Virus record (IMG/VR): IMGVR_UViG_3300012920_000010
Span: 1-32,918 of that record
Strand: one strand, 5' to 3'
From: a virus
DNA: 32,918 bases
A program made the position numbers and the translations under genes. Below are positions 5,342 to 13,133 of this stretch, in pieces (within the stretch, counting starts at the first letter, position 1; each line of letters opens with the position of its first letter). The notes under the pieces are model-generated. The model saw only the letters and a list, made by a program, of their open reading frames with translations. It had not been told where the DNA came from and did not search any database.

Positions 5342-7506
5342 TATTTTTTAGAAGATAGTGGATGGTCTCTTGGCAGTAAGTCTAAGTCAAACTTACCACT
5401 TCTAAATTTACCTGTTCTAACAGCATACAAAAAGGCATTGACACGAGCATAAGCCCACCTATCCTCTCCTCCACTTGCTCTGACACTAGGTCTAACAGAC
5501 TGTGGATTATTTCTATATGCACCAACCCCTCTTTTAAAAGATGAGGCTAACATTCTTAAATTAACTCTTTTACCTTTTTTATCACCATGCTTTTCGTTGT
5601 GTTCTCTAACTTTTTCACGCAGACCTTTTTCTACTGCATCTGTTAGACCATAAGATCCTTTCTCCTCATCATCCTCTTCATCGTGATAACCCTTATCTCT
5701 TTCAGCCATGATTTGATCTCTTTTCTTTTTGCTCCAAGAGAAACCAGCATCTCCACCCCATAAAGCCCAAGCTATACGACCAGCACTTGGATAACCTTGC
5801 TCTCCTTTATCAAAGCCTTGACCTTGTTTGTCCACCTCATGTCTAGAAAAAAACGAATACATCCTTAACACAGTACTTGGCGACATTCTCTCTCCAGATA
5901 CAATTTGATTTGCTCTAGCAACACCAACTTGAGTTCCACCTCTTTTAAACTCTCTCCTCCAATCTAACCCTCTTCTAGCTTCCTCTTTCATTCCAGCAGT
6001 AGCTGTTAGATCAAGATCATCTAGCGCCTTGTCGTTTAGAAGTGCCTCTTCATATTCAGCGTGAGTTTTACATGGCATATATACTGTTTGTCCATCTATG
6101 TATGAATGACTGTGTATTCCATCGCAACCTATCTCTTCTGCTCTTTCTCTAGCTTCTTCTTCAGAAGTATATGTATCAACACTAACTTCTTCTTTTATTC
6201 CATAAGCTAATTCATAATCTTTTTCATTACCCTCTGCATCTACAGGCACATCATTATCTTGAGGGGATACATCTGCCTCACCAAGAGGAAATAAATTAGA
6301 TGGCACAAGTAAGCTATCAGCACCCTCTACAGGCTCAAGTCCTAATCTTTCTCTTGCCTCGTTTCGAGTTATGATTCCTGAGTTGACAGCTGTGTTTACA
6401 TTTTCATAAACCTGTCTCCTCTTTTCTGCCATTGCTGGTATAGAGTCTATATCGTATCTCAATGTTAAATCACCATCATATAATGGAACAAGCCATTCAT
6501 TTAAGTCAGATTCAATTCTTTTTAGTAGAGGAATGATTGCCTCCTCATACAATGATAATCTTGCCTCTTGCACATTGGCATAGGTTTGATCTGCAATACC
6601 AACTAACTGAGCTGGGACACCAAACACTAAAGCAATCTCTCTCGCTGACATATTCATTAATTCTAAGAAGCTCATGTCCTTAGGCGATAATCCCATCGCT
6701 TGATAATCGAAATCACCCTCTGCTAACATTACTCTTCCAGAGTTTCCAGCACCCTTAAATCTAAATTCTAGATCCTCTAATATTCTTGCTCTTTGTTCGT
6801 CTGTTAAAGTTGTAGATGCGCCAGTTTCATCTTTAGGCTCAAACTTCAACATACCACTTGGCATCATGCCATTTTTTAATAAAGCTAAGTTTGACAGCCC
6901 AGCTAAATTATGTTGATCAACATTTATTGCACTCGCCATGATCGGAGATAGCCCATAAAAATCATCCAGTGGATTCCATAATTTTATATGCTTCACATCA
7001 CTATATCCTGATGTTTGATCTACAGGGTAACTGTTTATTACTCTACCATCCATGACGTAATCGTATGCTTTAGGGAGATAACTTGTGCCTGTTTTAATAT
7101 CCATTCTATCTGGTCTTAAAATATATAACTCTCTTGGTTCTCTAAGACCCTCTGTATCTTTTATTAGATAACAGTTACCTGAAATTAGTAGATATGAAAA
7201 CAAACTGTGAAAATACTCAACACCAGATTGCATTGGGTTAGGTCTCATCAATAACGATATTAGTGGATGATTATCTAACTCTGTGTCTCCATCAAATACT
7301 TTGATATCACAAGCACTTGCATTCGTTGAAATTAAAGAAATACATTTATGAACAATAGGGTTCTCAACATATCCCTCTTTAGCTCCTGTCTTGTAATTTT
7401 TACTTGACTTGTGAGCATAGCCATTGATCTGATTTAGATATAACTTTGGTGCTTCTTTGGTTTGTAGTTGCTCATTTTTTTTAAAAAATTTATCAAATAC
7501 TCCCAT
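5341..7506 (-). CDS. HK97-family portal protein with a ~300-residue C-terminal extension
   Basis: The 721-residue product begins as a standard portal (about residues 1-405), with family segments such as NPMQSGVEYFHSL, LWNPLDDFYGLSPI and MSAREIALVFGVPAQLVG. The portal forms the dodecameric DNA entry ring and docks the terminase. Usual length is near 400. The extension holds at least three parts: a segment with EEIGCDGIHSHSYIDG and MPCKTHAEYEE; a block with GLDWRREFKRGGTQVGVARA and GYPSAGRIAWALWGGDAG; and a C-terminal block with NPQSVRPSVRASGG and a LLPRDHPLSSKK end. Comparable blocks are known to me from other phage head proteins, where they occur alone or fused to proteases. No stop or frameshift separates the parts. 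A mature head protein carrying them, or later cleavage by the prohead protease, is possible. Confidence 0.9.
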   Translation of the reverse strand: MGVFDKFFKKNEQLQTKEAPKLYLNQINGYAHKSSKNYKTGAKEGYVENPIVHKCISLISTNASACDIKVFDGDTELDNHPLISLLMRPNPMQSGVEYFHSLFSYLLISGNCYLIKDTEGLREPRELYILRPDRMDIKTGTSYLPKAYDYVMDGRVINSYPVDQTSGYSDVKHIKLWNPLDDFYGLSPIMASAINVDQHNLAGLSNLALLKNGMMPSGMLKFEPKDETGASTTLTDEQRARILEDLEFRFKGAGNSGRVMLAEGDFDYQAMGLSPKDMSFLELMNMSAREIALVFGVPAQLVGIADQTYANVQEARLSLYEEAIIPLLKRIESDLNEWLVPLYDGDLTLRYDIDSIPAMAEKRRQVYENVNTAVNSGIITRNEARERLGLEPVEGADSLLVPSNLFPLGEADVSPQDNDVPVDAEGNEKDYELAYGIKEEVSVDTYTSEEEARERAEEIGCDGIHSHSYIDGQTVYMPCKTHAEYEEALLNDKALDDLDLTATAGMKEEARRGLDWRREFKRGGTQVGVARANQIVSGERMSPSTVLRMYSFFSRHEVDKQGQGFDKGEQGYPSAGRIAWALWGGDAGFSWSKKKRDQIMAERDKGYHDEEDDEEKGSYGLTDAVEKGLREKVREHNEKHGDKKGKRVNLRMLASSFKRGVGAYRNNPQSVRPSVRASGGEDRWAYARVNAFLYAVRTGKFRSGKFDLDLLPRDHPLSSKK

Positions 7507-7514
7507 AGTTCCCT

Positions 7515-8801
7515 CTAACTTAATTTAAAAACTGCCTGTCCAGATGATTGTAACGCAGTTATACTCCATACCAAAGCATCCATTCTATCAGGAGAGTCTG
7601 TTGTTTCTCCAGTCCATGAACACATCTGCTCTTCTAAATCTTTGAAGTAACCGACATGATGTACCTTGTTCTGCTCGTATAAACTAGACACAGGCTCTGC
7701 TCTTGTCATCTTTCCACGACTTGCTCTTACAGATTGATATGGCACAGAGGCATCTTGCACTTGTAATAATTTCAAAATTAAGTCCCCTCCATTGTTAACT
7801 TCACACACAATCTTATTTGCCTGATAATGATAATATAACTCAATCGCCTTTTTTATCCAAATATCTGGACTAAAAATACCAGATTTGTCATCCAAAATAT
7901 AGTAATGATTATCAATGTCTCTTCCAGCAACTATTATACCTGTCTCATCAGAGTTTTTATTTGATGTAACTGCTGGATCTACACCAACAACTATTTTAGT
8001 AAGCTGTGGCGCTTTCTTAACTCTATTATCGTGAATATTATTATGTTTAAATAAAGCATTCTCATTCATGTCTATTATTTCTGCATATAGTTCTTGCTTT
8101 CCAATGGTCGTGCCTTCATACCTTTCTCTTAACATTCTGATAGTTGATACTGGTAAATTTTCAACATTGTCAAATGTACTCCCTTTTATTAGCCTGACAT
8201 CATCTCTTTTAACTAAGTCTTTTAATAATTTTGTAGGTCGAGGTGTAGTCGTAATTATACACTTAGGCTCTTTGCCTAGCCTTAGAGCCATCATCAGGTT
8301 GTCAAATGCCTCTGGATATCTATAAGAACATAACTCATCCAGCCATGCTCTATGAAACTGCACCCCTCTAAGTCTGTCGTAAGACTCTGCTGGAATACCA
8401 ATGATCTTTGAGCCATTGAAAAAGTGAATTTCATTAGATGATTTGTTATAGCCTGTGGAGTCTAACAAGTCTTTGTCAACAATATTAATTAATCCTGACT
8501 CTCCACCAAAGCATACTCTTTTCAAGTCTCCATAAGTGGGTGCAACAACACCACATATTGAGTTTGGATTTGTAAGACAATACTGAGTTAAATCGTAAGC
8601 GCCTGTTAAGGTTTTACCCCAGCCTCTACCAGCTAAAAATAGATAGATATTATATTTACTATCATCAACAACTAATTGATTAGGTCTAGCCTTTGAGTAC
8701 CAGCTAGTGAGTAGATTGACTGCTGTCTTTTTCTGTGAGCTTAATGTTTCGTATGTCGTCAATAAGCTCTTTGAATCTGTTGTTTTCATCTGTGTTGTCA
8801 T
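7515..8801 (-). CDS. terL: Terminase large subunit
   Basis: The 428-residue packaging motor has an N-terminal ATPase with Walker A AGRGWGKT (57-64), Walker B ending LDE (154-156) and the coupling motif TTTPRP (185-190). A C-terminal RNase H-like nuclease follows, with GVDPAVTS (D275) and DRMDALVWSI near residue 411. It translocates DNA through the portal and cuts concatemers. Length is usual. The start overlaps the small subunit by 98 bp; AGAGGT lies just ahead of ATG 8801, and an in-frame ATG four codons later (8789) is an alternative. Confidence 0.95.
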   Translation of the reverse strand: MTTQMKTTDSKSLLTTYETLSSQKKTAVNLLTSWYSKARPNQLVVDDSKYNIYLFLAGRGWGKTLTGAYDLTQYCLTNPNSICGVVAPTYGDLKRVCFGGESGLINIVDKDLLDSTGYNKSSNEIHFFNGSKIIGIPAESYDRLRGVQFHRAWLDELCSYRYPEAFDNLMMALRLGKEPKCIITTTPRPTKLLKDLVKRDDVRLIKGSTFDNVENLPVSTIRMLRERYEGTTIGKQELYAEIIDMNENALFKHNNIHDNRVKKAPQLTKIVVGVDPAVTSNKNSDETGIIVAGRDIDNHYYILDDKSGIFSPDIWIKKAIELYYHYQANKIVCEVNNGGDLILKLLQVQDASVPYQSVRASRGKMTRAEPVSSLYEQNKVHHVGYFKDLEEQMCSWTGETTDSPDRMDALVWSITALQSSGQAVFKLS

Positions 8802-9087
8802 TGACCTCTAGTACATTTGTCTCTTTCCAGTGGGCTTGAGTTTTTAACCAGAAAATACATGCTGTTACAGACTCCCTTCCAGTTCCTGTTGCAATCTTAA
8901 ATAAATTTTCTGATACCTTTGCATTAGCTTGTGCCTTGCCCTTTAGTAATTCATCGCCATAATATTTATATAAAGTTGGCTTTGATATTTCTAATATACT
9001 ACATATTTGGTCATGAGGAATACCTAAACCTGATAATTGCCTTACCATGTTAGCAGTCTCATCTGTTTTTTTAACTAATTTAGGCAT
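8704..9087 (-). CDS. terS: Terminase small subunit
   Basis: The 127-residue protein has an N-terminal helix-turn-helix (about residues 9-47: MVRQLSGLGIPHDQICSILE followed by KPTLYKYYGDEL) and a middle helical part (ENLFKIATGTGRESVTACIF) of the kind that oligomerises. The last part is acidic and probably binds the large subunit. Its location immediately upstream of and overlapping TerL, together with the HTH architecture, supports the call; sequence conservation in this family is always low. It should recognise the packaging start site, which may lie within or close to this gene. I could not identify a cos or pac site. Confidence 0.85.
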   Translation of the reverse strand: MPKLVKKTDETANMVRQLSGLGIPHDQICSILEISKPTLYKYYGDELLKGKAQANAKVSENLFKIATGTGRESVTACIFWLKTQAHWKETNVLEVNDNTDENNRFKELIDDIRNIKLTEKDSSQSTH

Positions 9088-9115
9088 ATATATCTTTTAT
9101 AGTGTAAAAATAAAC

Positions 9116-10345
9116 TTATACCACATCATTAAACTTAGCGCCAGAAGATTCTAATATTGCATCCATACCTGTGAAATCTTGCCATCTTTTTATAACTACA
9201 TCACAATATTTCTCGTCTAACTCCATTCCATAACAAACTCTGTTGACCTTTTGACAGGCTATGATTGTGCTTCCACTCCCTAAAAAACAATCCAGAACTA
9301 TATCTTCTTGCTTTGTGCTATTTTCAATTAAATATTGTAATAATCCGACAGGTTTCATTGTTGGATGTAACTTACTTCTTGTCGGTCTATCGTGTTTTAT
9401 AATGGTGGTTTGCTTTCTGTCTGAGTACCATTGGTGACTTCCCCCCTCTTTCCAGCCATATAGACATGGTTCATGTTGCCACTGGTAATCTTGCCTCCCT
9501 AGAACCATAGAGTTCTTTGACCATATTAGAGTTTGTCTTACCTTCCAGTCTGTATTTATACAAGCAGTTCTGAATGCATATCCCTCGCTGTCGCTATGCC
9601 ATATATAAAAACAACCACCCTGTTTTAAGTGAATGTTTAAATTAGAAAAGGAGTCAGATAAAAATTGAATAAAACTTTGATCTTCTTGTCTGTCATTCTG
9701 TATTTTAAGTTTATCCTTAGTCTTGCCCACATAATCTACATTGTATGGTGGATCAGTTACTACAAGGTCAGCCTTTTTATCACCAAGCAAAGTCTCATAA
9801 ATATCCATCTGAGTTGCATCTCCACATATAATTTTATGATTGCCAAGTACCCACACATCTCCTTTCTTTGTAACTGGATCTTCAGGTATCTCTGGGACAT
9901 CGTTTTCATCAGTTAAACCCTCCTCTACAGCAAAATCAGGAATTATTTTACTCAACTCTTCTGTGCTAAAGCCTGTGAGGTTTAAATCAAAATCATTGTC
10001 ATATAAGTCGGTCAAATTTAATTTTAAAAAATCTGCAGACCATTTGCTGTTTTCTGTGAGTTTATTGTCAGCAATACAATATGCCTTTTTCTGCTCTTCA
10101 GTCCACCCTTTAGCAATCAGACATGGAACTTCTTTTATACCCAGAAACTTCCCAGCCATTAGCCTTCCATGACCAGCTATGATCTCATTTTTCTCGTCTA
10201 TGAGGATTGGCATAGTCCAACCAAACTCTTGAATAGAGTTGGCGACTTGCTCTATTTGTTCCTTACTATGCTCTCTTGGATTTGAGTCATAAGGTATTAA
10301 TTCATTTATATCTTTTTTGATGTAATTTTCTGTTGCCCAGTTCAT
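9116..10345 (-). CDS. ParB-like nuclease domain fused to a DNA methyltransferase
   Basis: This 409-residue fusion has a ParB/Srx-like N-terminal domain (about 12-140) with NPREHSKEQ and the GHGR motif (58-61). An N6-adenine/N4-cytosine methyltransferase follows, with DPPY at 198-201 and the AdoMet motif FLGSGST at 354-360; this order (catalytic before AdoMet motif) fits the beta-type. HPTMKPVGLL (327-336) is also typical. The start has a strong AAGGAG site 7 nt ahead. No restriction endonuclease is adjacent, so it is likely an orphan methylase protecting phage DNA or affecting gene control or packaging. Target sequence is not predictable here. It lies between the replication and packaging genes. 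Confidence 0.92.
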   Translation of the reverse strand: MNWATENYIKKDINELIPYDSNPREHSKEQIEQVANSIQEFGWTMPILIDEKNEIIAGHGRLMAGKFLGIKEVPCLIAKGWTEEQKKAYCIADNKLTENSKWSADFLKLNLTDLYDNDFDLNLTGFSTEELSKIIPDFAVEEGLTDENDVPEIPEDPVTKKGDVWVLGNHKIICGDATQMDIYETLLGDKKADLVVTDPPYNVDYVGKTKDKLKIQNDRQEDQSFIQFLSDSFSNLNIHLKQGGCFYIWHSDSEGYAFRTACINTDWKVRQTLIWSKNSMVLGRQDYQWQHEPCLYGWKEGGSHQWYSDRKQTTIIKHDRPTRSKLHPTMKPVGLLQYLIENSTKQEDIVLDCFLGSGSTIIACQKVNRVCYGMELDEKYCDVVIKRWQDFTGMDAILESSGAKFNDVV

Positions 10346-10599
10346 AACAGCTCCTTTTGATTGGGATTGTTTGTAATAGGTTTAAATTCTATGTCAACCA
10401 GCTGATATCTTCCTTTATACTTACTCTGTATGTGTTTACCATGTGGTTTTAGGCGACAGCATTCTTCTACCGATAATGTCATATATTTACCATCATGCTC
10501 TATTTGTAAGCCACCTTTTTGAATTGCTCTTTTTAGATCGTAATCTCTTACCGACACATATTTGCCTTGCCATAATTTTGTAACTAATTTTTTAATCAT
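10342..10599 (-). CDS. Small basic protein of unknown function in the replication operon
   Basis: This 85-residue basic protein is not recognised (MIKKLVTKLWQGKYVSVRDY at the start, PHGKHIQSKYKGRYQLVDIEF near the end). The predicted beta content and many lysines would fit a nucleic-acid-binding accessory factor, but no motif proves it. It overlaps the helicase-like gene by 8 bp and the methyltransferase gene by 4 bp, so it belongs to the same translated unit. Confidence 0.72.
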   Translation of the reverse strand: MIKKLVTKLWQGKYVSVRDYDLKRAIQKGGLQIEHDGKYMTLSVEECCRLKPHGKHIQSKYKGRYQLVDIEFKPITNNPNQKELL

Positions 10600-11461
10600 G
10601 TTTCATATCAATAATAGACTCTAAAGGATGAAAACATCTAGTTCTGTTATTCCATCGAAATTTACACGCACCAATAACCCCTTGCACATCAATTTCTCTA
10701 ACCTTTGCTATTCTAACCTCAGTCTCCTCCATTTCGTAATCTCTCGTGACAATAATACCAACATCACATTTATTATTAAAATGGCTTGATCCTGAAATTT
10801 CATACAAACTCTTGACTTTAAACATCCCTGACTCTGGATCTCTTATCTGTTTATTTGGATGTGCGACCATAAAAGTATATGTTTTTGTTTCTCTGTTAAA
10901 TCTCTTAATATCACTGATCATAACACTAATATGCTCTGTTTCAGAAAAAGTTGTTCTTGCTGGATTGATTTCATTGTAAGGATCAGTTATTAAACAATCA
11001 ATACCAAACTCATCAAAACATACCCTTGCCTTTTCTAATATCCATTTTATATCAGGACTATCCTCTCTTTTATCAATAAAATAAAAATGATCTTGTATAA
11101 ATTTCAAAGCTCCAACCATCTCATCAAAACTTAATCTGTTGGGCATAAAATCATCAAATGGCTTCTCACAATATTTTTCAATCATTCTCTTTAGATTTAA
11201 AGCAAGGCTATGTTCAGGAGAATAGATAACAAATTTATGATCATGTATTTTAGCTAAATTCATCGCCATATCATAAACCAGACTCGACTTACCTGAATTT
11301 GGAACACCAGTAACTACCACGAACATTGGCTTTGTAATATGAAATATCTCATCTAAATTTACAAACCCAACATCGTATCTTTCATGACCTTTGCCTTCAT
11401 AAAGATCGTTCACATCTTTATATAGATCTCGTGCAGTATATATACCATCTAATTTGCTCAT
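10592..11461 (-). CDS. DnaB/Twinkle-type RecA-fold replicative ATPase (helicase)
   Basis: The 289-residue protein contains a single RecA-like domain with Walker A GVPNSGKSS (52-60), the following YSPEHS region, a Walker B ending in LITDPYNEI, and a sensor stretch MVAHPNKQ. These match the C-terminal ATPase domain of DnaB/Twinkle-like helicases. The N-terminal primase or DnaG-interaction domain is missing, so it is a short, helicase-only form that probably uses the host primase. The gene directly follows the initiator gene (3-bp gap), matching the lambda O-P logic in which the initiator recruits a helicase. Pure DNA-repair RecA paralogues are a less likely alternative because of the TDPYNEI segment. 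Confidence 0.85.
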   Translation of the reverse strand: MSKLDGIYTARDLYKDVNDLYEGKGHERYDVGFVNLDEIFHITKPMFVVVTGVPNSGKSSLVYDMAMNLAKIHDHKFVIYSPEHSLALNLKRMIEKYCEKPFDDFMPNRLSFDEMVGALKFIQDHFYFIDKREDSPDIKWILEKARVCFDEFGIDCLITDPYNEINPARTTFSETEHISVMISDIKRFNRETKTYTFMVAHPNKQIRDPESGMFKVKSLYEISGSSHFNNKCDVGIIVTRDYEMEETEVRIAKVREIDVQGVIGACKFRWNNRTRCFHPLESIIDMKHD

Positions 11462-11464
11462 TAT

Positions 11465-12058
11465 TTATCCAGCTAAAAAATTCTTATTTTCTTTTCTATC
11501 AGCTTTTAGCTCGTCTTCCCATCTATGCTGTGATAACCAAGTGGTCGGATGAACTATATATTTTAATTCTGTATTCAACACTGATTTTGCATACTCTTCC
11601 ATTTTGCTTATAAGTGTCATTGAGTCAACAACTTTTTTATCAATCAAATCAATATACAGTTTTTTTGCTTTGACCTTTGCAATTTTTCTAGGAACTTTAC
11701 TCCAAAACTCATCGAACTCATATATATTAGTGTTTTTAATAGTGTTATGTAAACTTGGTTTACATTGGGAGTTAATATTTTTTACATACCCCTTATTAAT
11801 CATATTTACATAGTATCTGTTATATACAAACTGACCATTTGATTTTTTGATTATTTTTATAAAACCTTTTTTTCTTAACTCTTGAATATGCTTGTTTACA
11901 GATACCCTTGAGCATTGACACAGCGATGCAAGATGCTCTTGTGAAGGATAGCACTCTCCATCCTCATCGGCATAATTACAAAGCATCAGTAAAACTAACT
12001 TAGATATTGGACTATCTGTTTCTTGTTTTACTGCCCATGCCATTGCCTGAAAACTCAT
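11465..12058 (-). CDS. Lambda-O-like replication initiator (HTH plus DnaT-type C-terminus)
   Basis: The 197-residue protein starts with MSFQAMAWAVKQETDSPISK, the classic opening of phage initiators with an N-terminal winged helix (CYPSQEHLASLCQCSRVSVN, about 56-75). A flexible linker (about 100-113) follows. The C-terminal domain contains FDEFWSKVPRKIAKVKAKK and ends in IVHPTTWLSQHRWEDEL, the pattern of helicase-loading domains. It should bind the origin and bring in the helicase encoded next. The linker-coding DNA carries evenly spaced TTTACAT repeats (see the origin entry), as in lambda, where the origin lies inside gene O. The start overlaps the Cro-like stop as TAATG. Confidence 0.87.
   Translation of the reverse strand: MSFQAMAWAVKQETDSPISKLVLLMLCNYADEDGECYPSQEHLASLCQCSRVSVNKHIQELRKKGFIKIIKKSNGQFVYNRYYVNMINKGYVKNINSQCKPSLHNTIKNTNIYEFDEFWSKVPRKIAKVKAKKLYIDLIDKKVVDSMTLISKMEEYAKSVLNTELKYIVHPTTWLSQHRWEDELKADRKENKNFLAG
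11747..11811. other. Iteron-like repeats: candidate replication origin inside the initiator gene
   Basis: TTTACAT occurs on the plus strand at 11759-11765, 11781-11787 and 11805-11811, spaced 22 and 24 bp, about two helical turns. An inverted copy ATGTAAA at 11747-11753 forms a palindrome with the first (TGTAAAC-TTG-GTTTACA, 11748-11764). A partial copy (GTTTACA) is at 11894. The repeats fall in different reading frames (encoding YV and QCK), which argues against protein-level repetition. Position in the linker-coding part matches the lambda origin. AT-rich DNA on both sides could unwind. No experimental support is available here. Confidence 0.6.
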
Positions 12059-12249
12059 TAGTACAACTCATAGAAGTCGTTAGGCTTGACCATTTTGTTT
12101 GATGCCTTATATATTTTGATCATATTTTTTTTATTTGGTATTGATACATCATATCTGTAGCTATTCATCGTGGTTAATTTCACTCCAGTTTTCTTTGCAA
12201 ATTTTGGTGTGGATATATCGTGCTCCACTAGATAGTCTTTTAATTTCAT
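12058..12249 (-). CDS. Cro-like helix-turn-helix regulator
   Basis: The 63-residue protein starts MKLKDYLVEHDISTPKFAKK and continues GVKLTTMNSYRYD, a compact XRE/Cro-type HTH (about 7-40). ATG 12249 is chosen because AAGGAG lies 8 nt upstream, whereas the upstream ATG (12264) overlaps that site. It is the first gene of the leftward operon and faces the divergent ERF promoter, so it probably binds the AT-rich palindromes between them and controls the early switch. No second, CI-like repressor is present, so a Cro or weak repressor role in a lytic cycle is more likely than lysogeny control. Confidence 0.82.
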   Translation of the reverse strand: MKLKDYLVEHDISTPKFAKKTGVKLTTMNSYRYDVSIPNKKNMIKIYKASNKMVKPNDFYELY

Positions 12250-12278
12250 ATACACTCCTTGCATTTTAAATAATAAGA

Positions 12279-12312
12279 ATTATACTATAATATATTAATA
12301 ATGCAATATATT
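12279..12312. promoter_or_regulatory. Divergent control region with likely operator palindromes
   Basis: ATTATA-C-TATAAT (12279-12291) is a 13-bp palindrome; its left half read on the minus strand is a perfect TATAAT, a candidate -10 for the regulator operon (with TTGCAT about 16 bp upstream as a weak -35). Two identical AATATATT palindromes lie at 12289-12296 and 12305-12312, centred 16 bp apart, the second directly abutting the rightward -35 box. These are natural candidates for Cro-like binding. Confidence 0.55.
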
Positions 12313-12313
12313 A

Positions 12314-12342
12314 TTGACATAAGTATATTTAAATTATATAAT
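12314..12342 (+). promoter_or_regulatory. Consensus sigma70 early rightward promoter
   Basis: TTGACA (12314-12319), a 17-bp spacer and TATAAT (12337-12342) match the consensus at all 12 positions. It lies 33 bp before the ERF gene and faces right. It should be the strongest promoter in the window and transcribed by the host enzyme immediately after infection. Confidence 0.85.
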
Positions 12343-12374
12343 CCAAATAATTAAATGAGCAATAGGAGGTATAA

Positions 12375-12833
12375 ATGAGCAATGAGATACAGATAAAACT
12401 ACCCAACGAGCATTTGATCAAGTTTGTAGAAGCTAGAAAAGAGATCAATAGTGATGACAATAAATTTAAAATGACTGGGAACAACCCAAGATTCAATTCT
12501 AAATATTTAAAATTAGAAGATATGATTCAAGTGGTCGAGCCAGTTTTATTAAAGCATAATTTTGTTTCTCAATTCACACAGCTTACAAATGAAAAAGATG
12601 CATCTTTATTTGAGTTAAGAATTACTTACACTCCGAGTATGCAGTACTTGTCAACTTATGTAAGATTAGCAAAAGAATTAGATCCACAGAGAATGGGAAG
12701 TCTTATGACCTATGCTAAGAGATATTTATATGGCAACTTGCTGATGTTCCCATTTCAAGAAGATGATGATGGTAACGCAGTATCAAGCAGACCAGAGGTA
12801 AGGACTAAAGTTGGAAACAGTATGTATGATTGA
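12375..12833 (+). CDS. erf: ERF-family single-strand annealing recombinase
   Basis: The 152-residue protein matches the ERF/Sak group: FVEARKEINSDDNKFKMTG, NPRFNSKYLKLEDMI (38-52), QRMGSLMTYAKRYLYGNLL (about 105-123) and the DDDGNA block after it. It should coat and anneal complementary single strands during phage recombination or double-strand break repair. Family members are often about 200 residues; this one keeps the core and lacks a long C-terminal tail. It has an AGGAGG site 6 nt upstream and is the first gene behind the consensus promoter. Its neighbour with an SSB-type tip fits a recombination pair. Confidence 0.85.
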   Translation: MSNEIQIKLPNEHLIKFVEARKEINSDDNKFKMTGNNPRFNSKYLKLEDMIQVVEPVLLKHNFVSQFTQLTNEKDASLFELRITYTPSMQYLSTYVRLAKELDPQRMGSLMTYAKRYLYGNLLMFPFQEDDDGNAVSSRPEVRTKVGNSMYD

Positions 12834-13116
12834 TTTTATGTTATTCAATAAGGATGGAAGGACTTTTGGTAGATATGACAGTAACAAGATAGTTGGTGTT
12901 AGATATGAGGTTTATCCATCCATACATCTTTATCATGTGAAATTTTTTGATGAAAAATCAAAAGATAGAAGAGAAAGGATGGGTGTTAGGATAGCAGATG
13001 TTGATAACTTTGAAGAGGCAAGAGAAATAATTAGAGTGCATGAAAACAAGTTAATTGGTTTATTTGATTACTTGGATGGCATTGATGAAGAGTATTATTA
13101 TGAGGATAACACATGA
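12826..13116 (+). CDS. Small protein of unknown function between ERF and SSB-like genes
   Basis: About 96 residues starting MIDFMLFNKDGRTFGRYD. The N-terminal half looks beta-rich (IVGVRYEVYPSIHLYHVKFFD), then a helix (NFEEAREIIRVHENKLIG) and an acidic end with DEEYYYEDNT. ATG 12826 overlaps the ERF stop and has GGAAA ahead; a TTG at 12811 and ATG 12838 are alternatives. No family is recognised. Location between two single-strand DNA proteins suggests a role in early DNA metabolism. Confidence 0.68.
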   Translation: MIDFMLFNKDGRTFGRYDSNKIVGVRYEVYPSIHLYHVKFFDEKSKDRRERMGVRIADVDNFEEAREIIRVHENKLIGLFDYLDGIDEEYYYEDNT

Positions 13117-13133
13117 AACTAAGGGAGGCAGAA

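Noticed and set aside
12058-12249. CI-type lysogeny repressor
   Set aside because: The protein is only 63 residues with no dimerisation or protease-like domain, and no integrase or attachment site is visible, so Cro-like control of a lytic cycle fits better.
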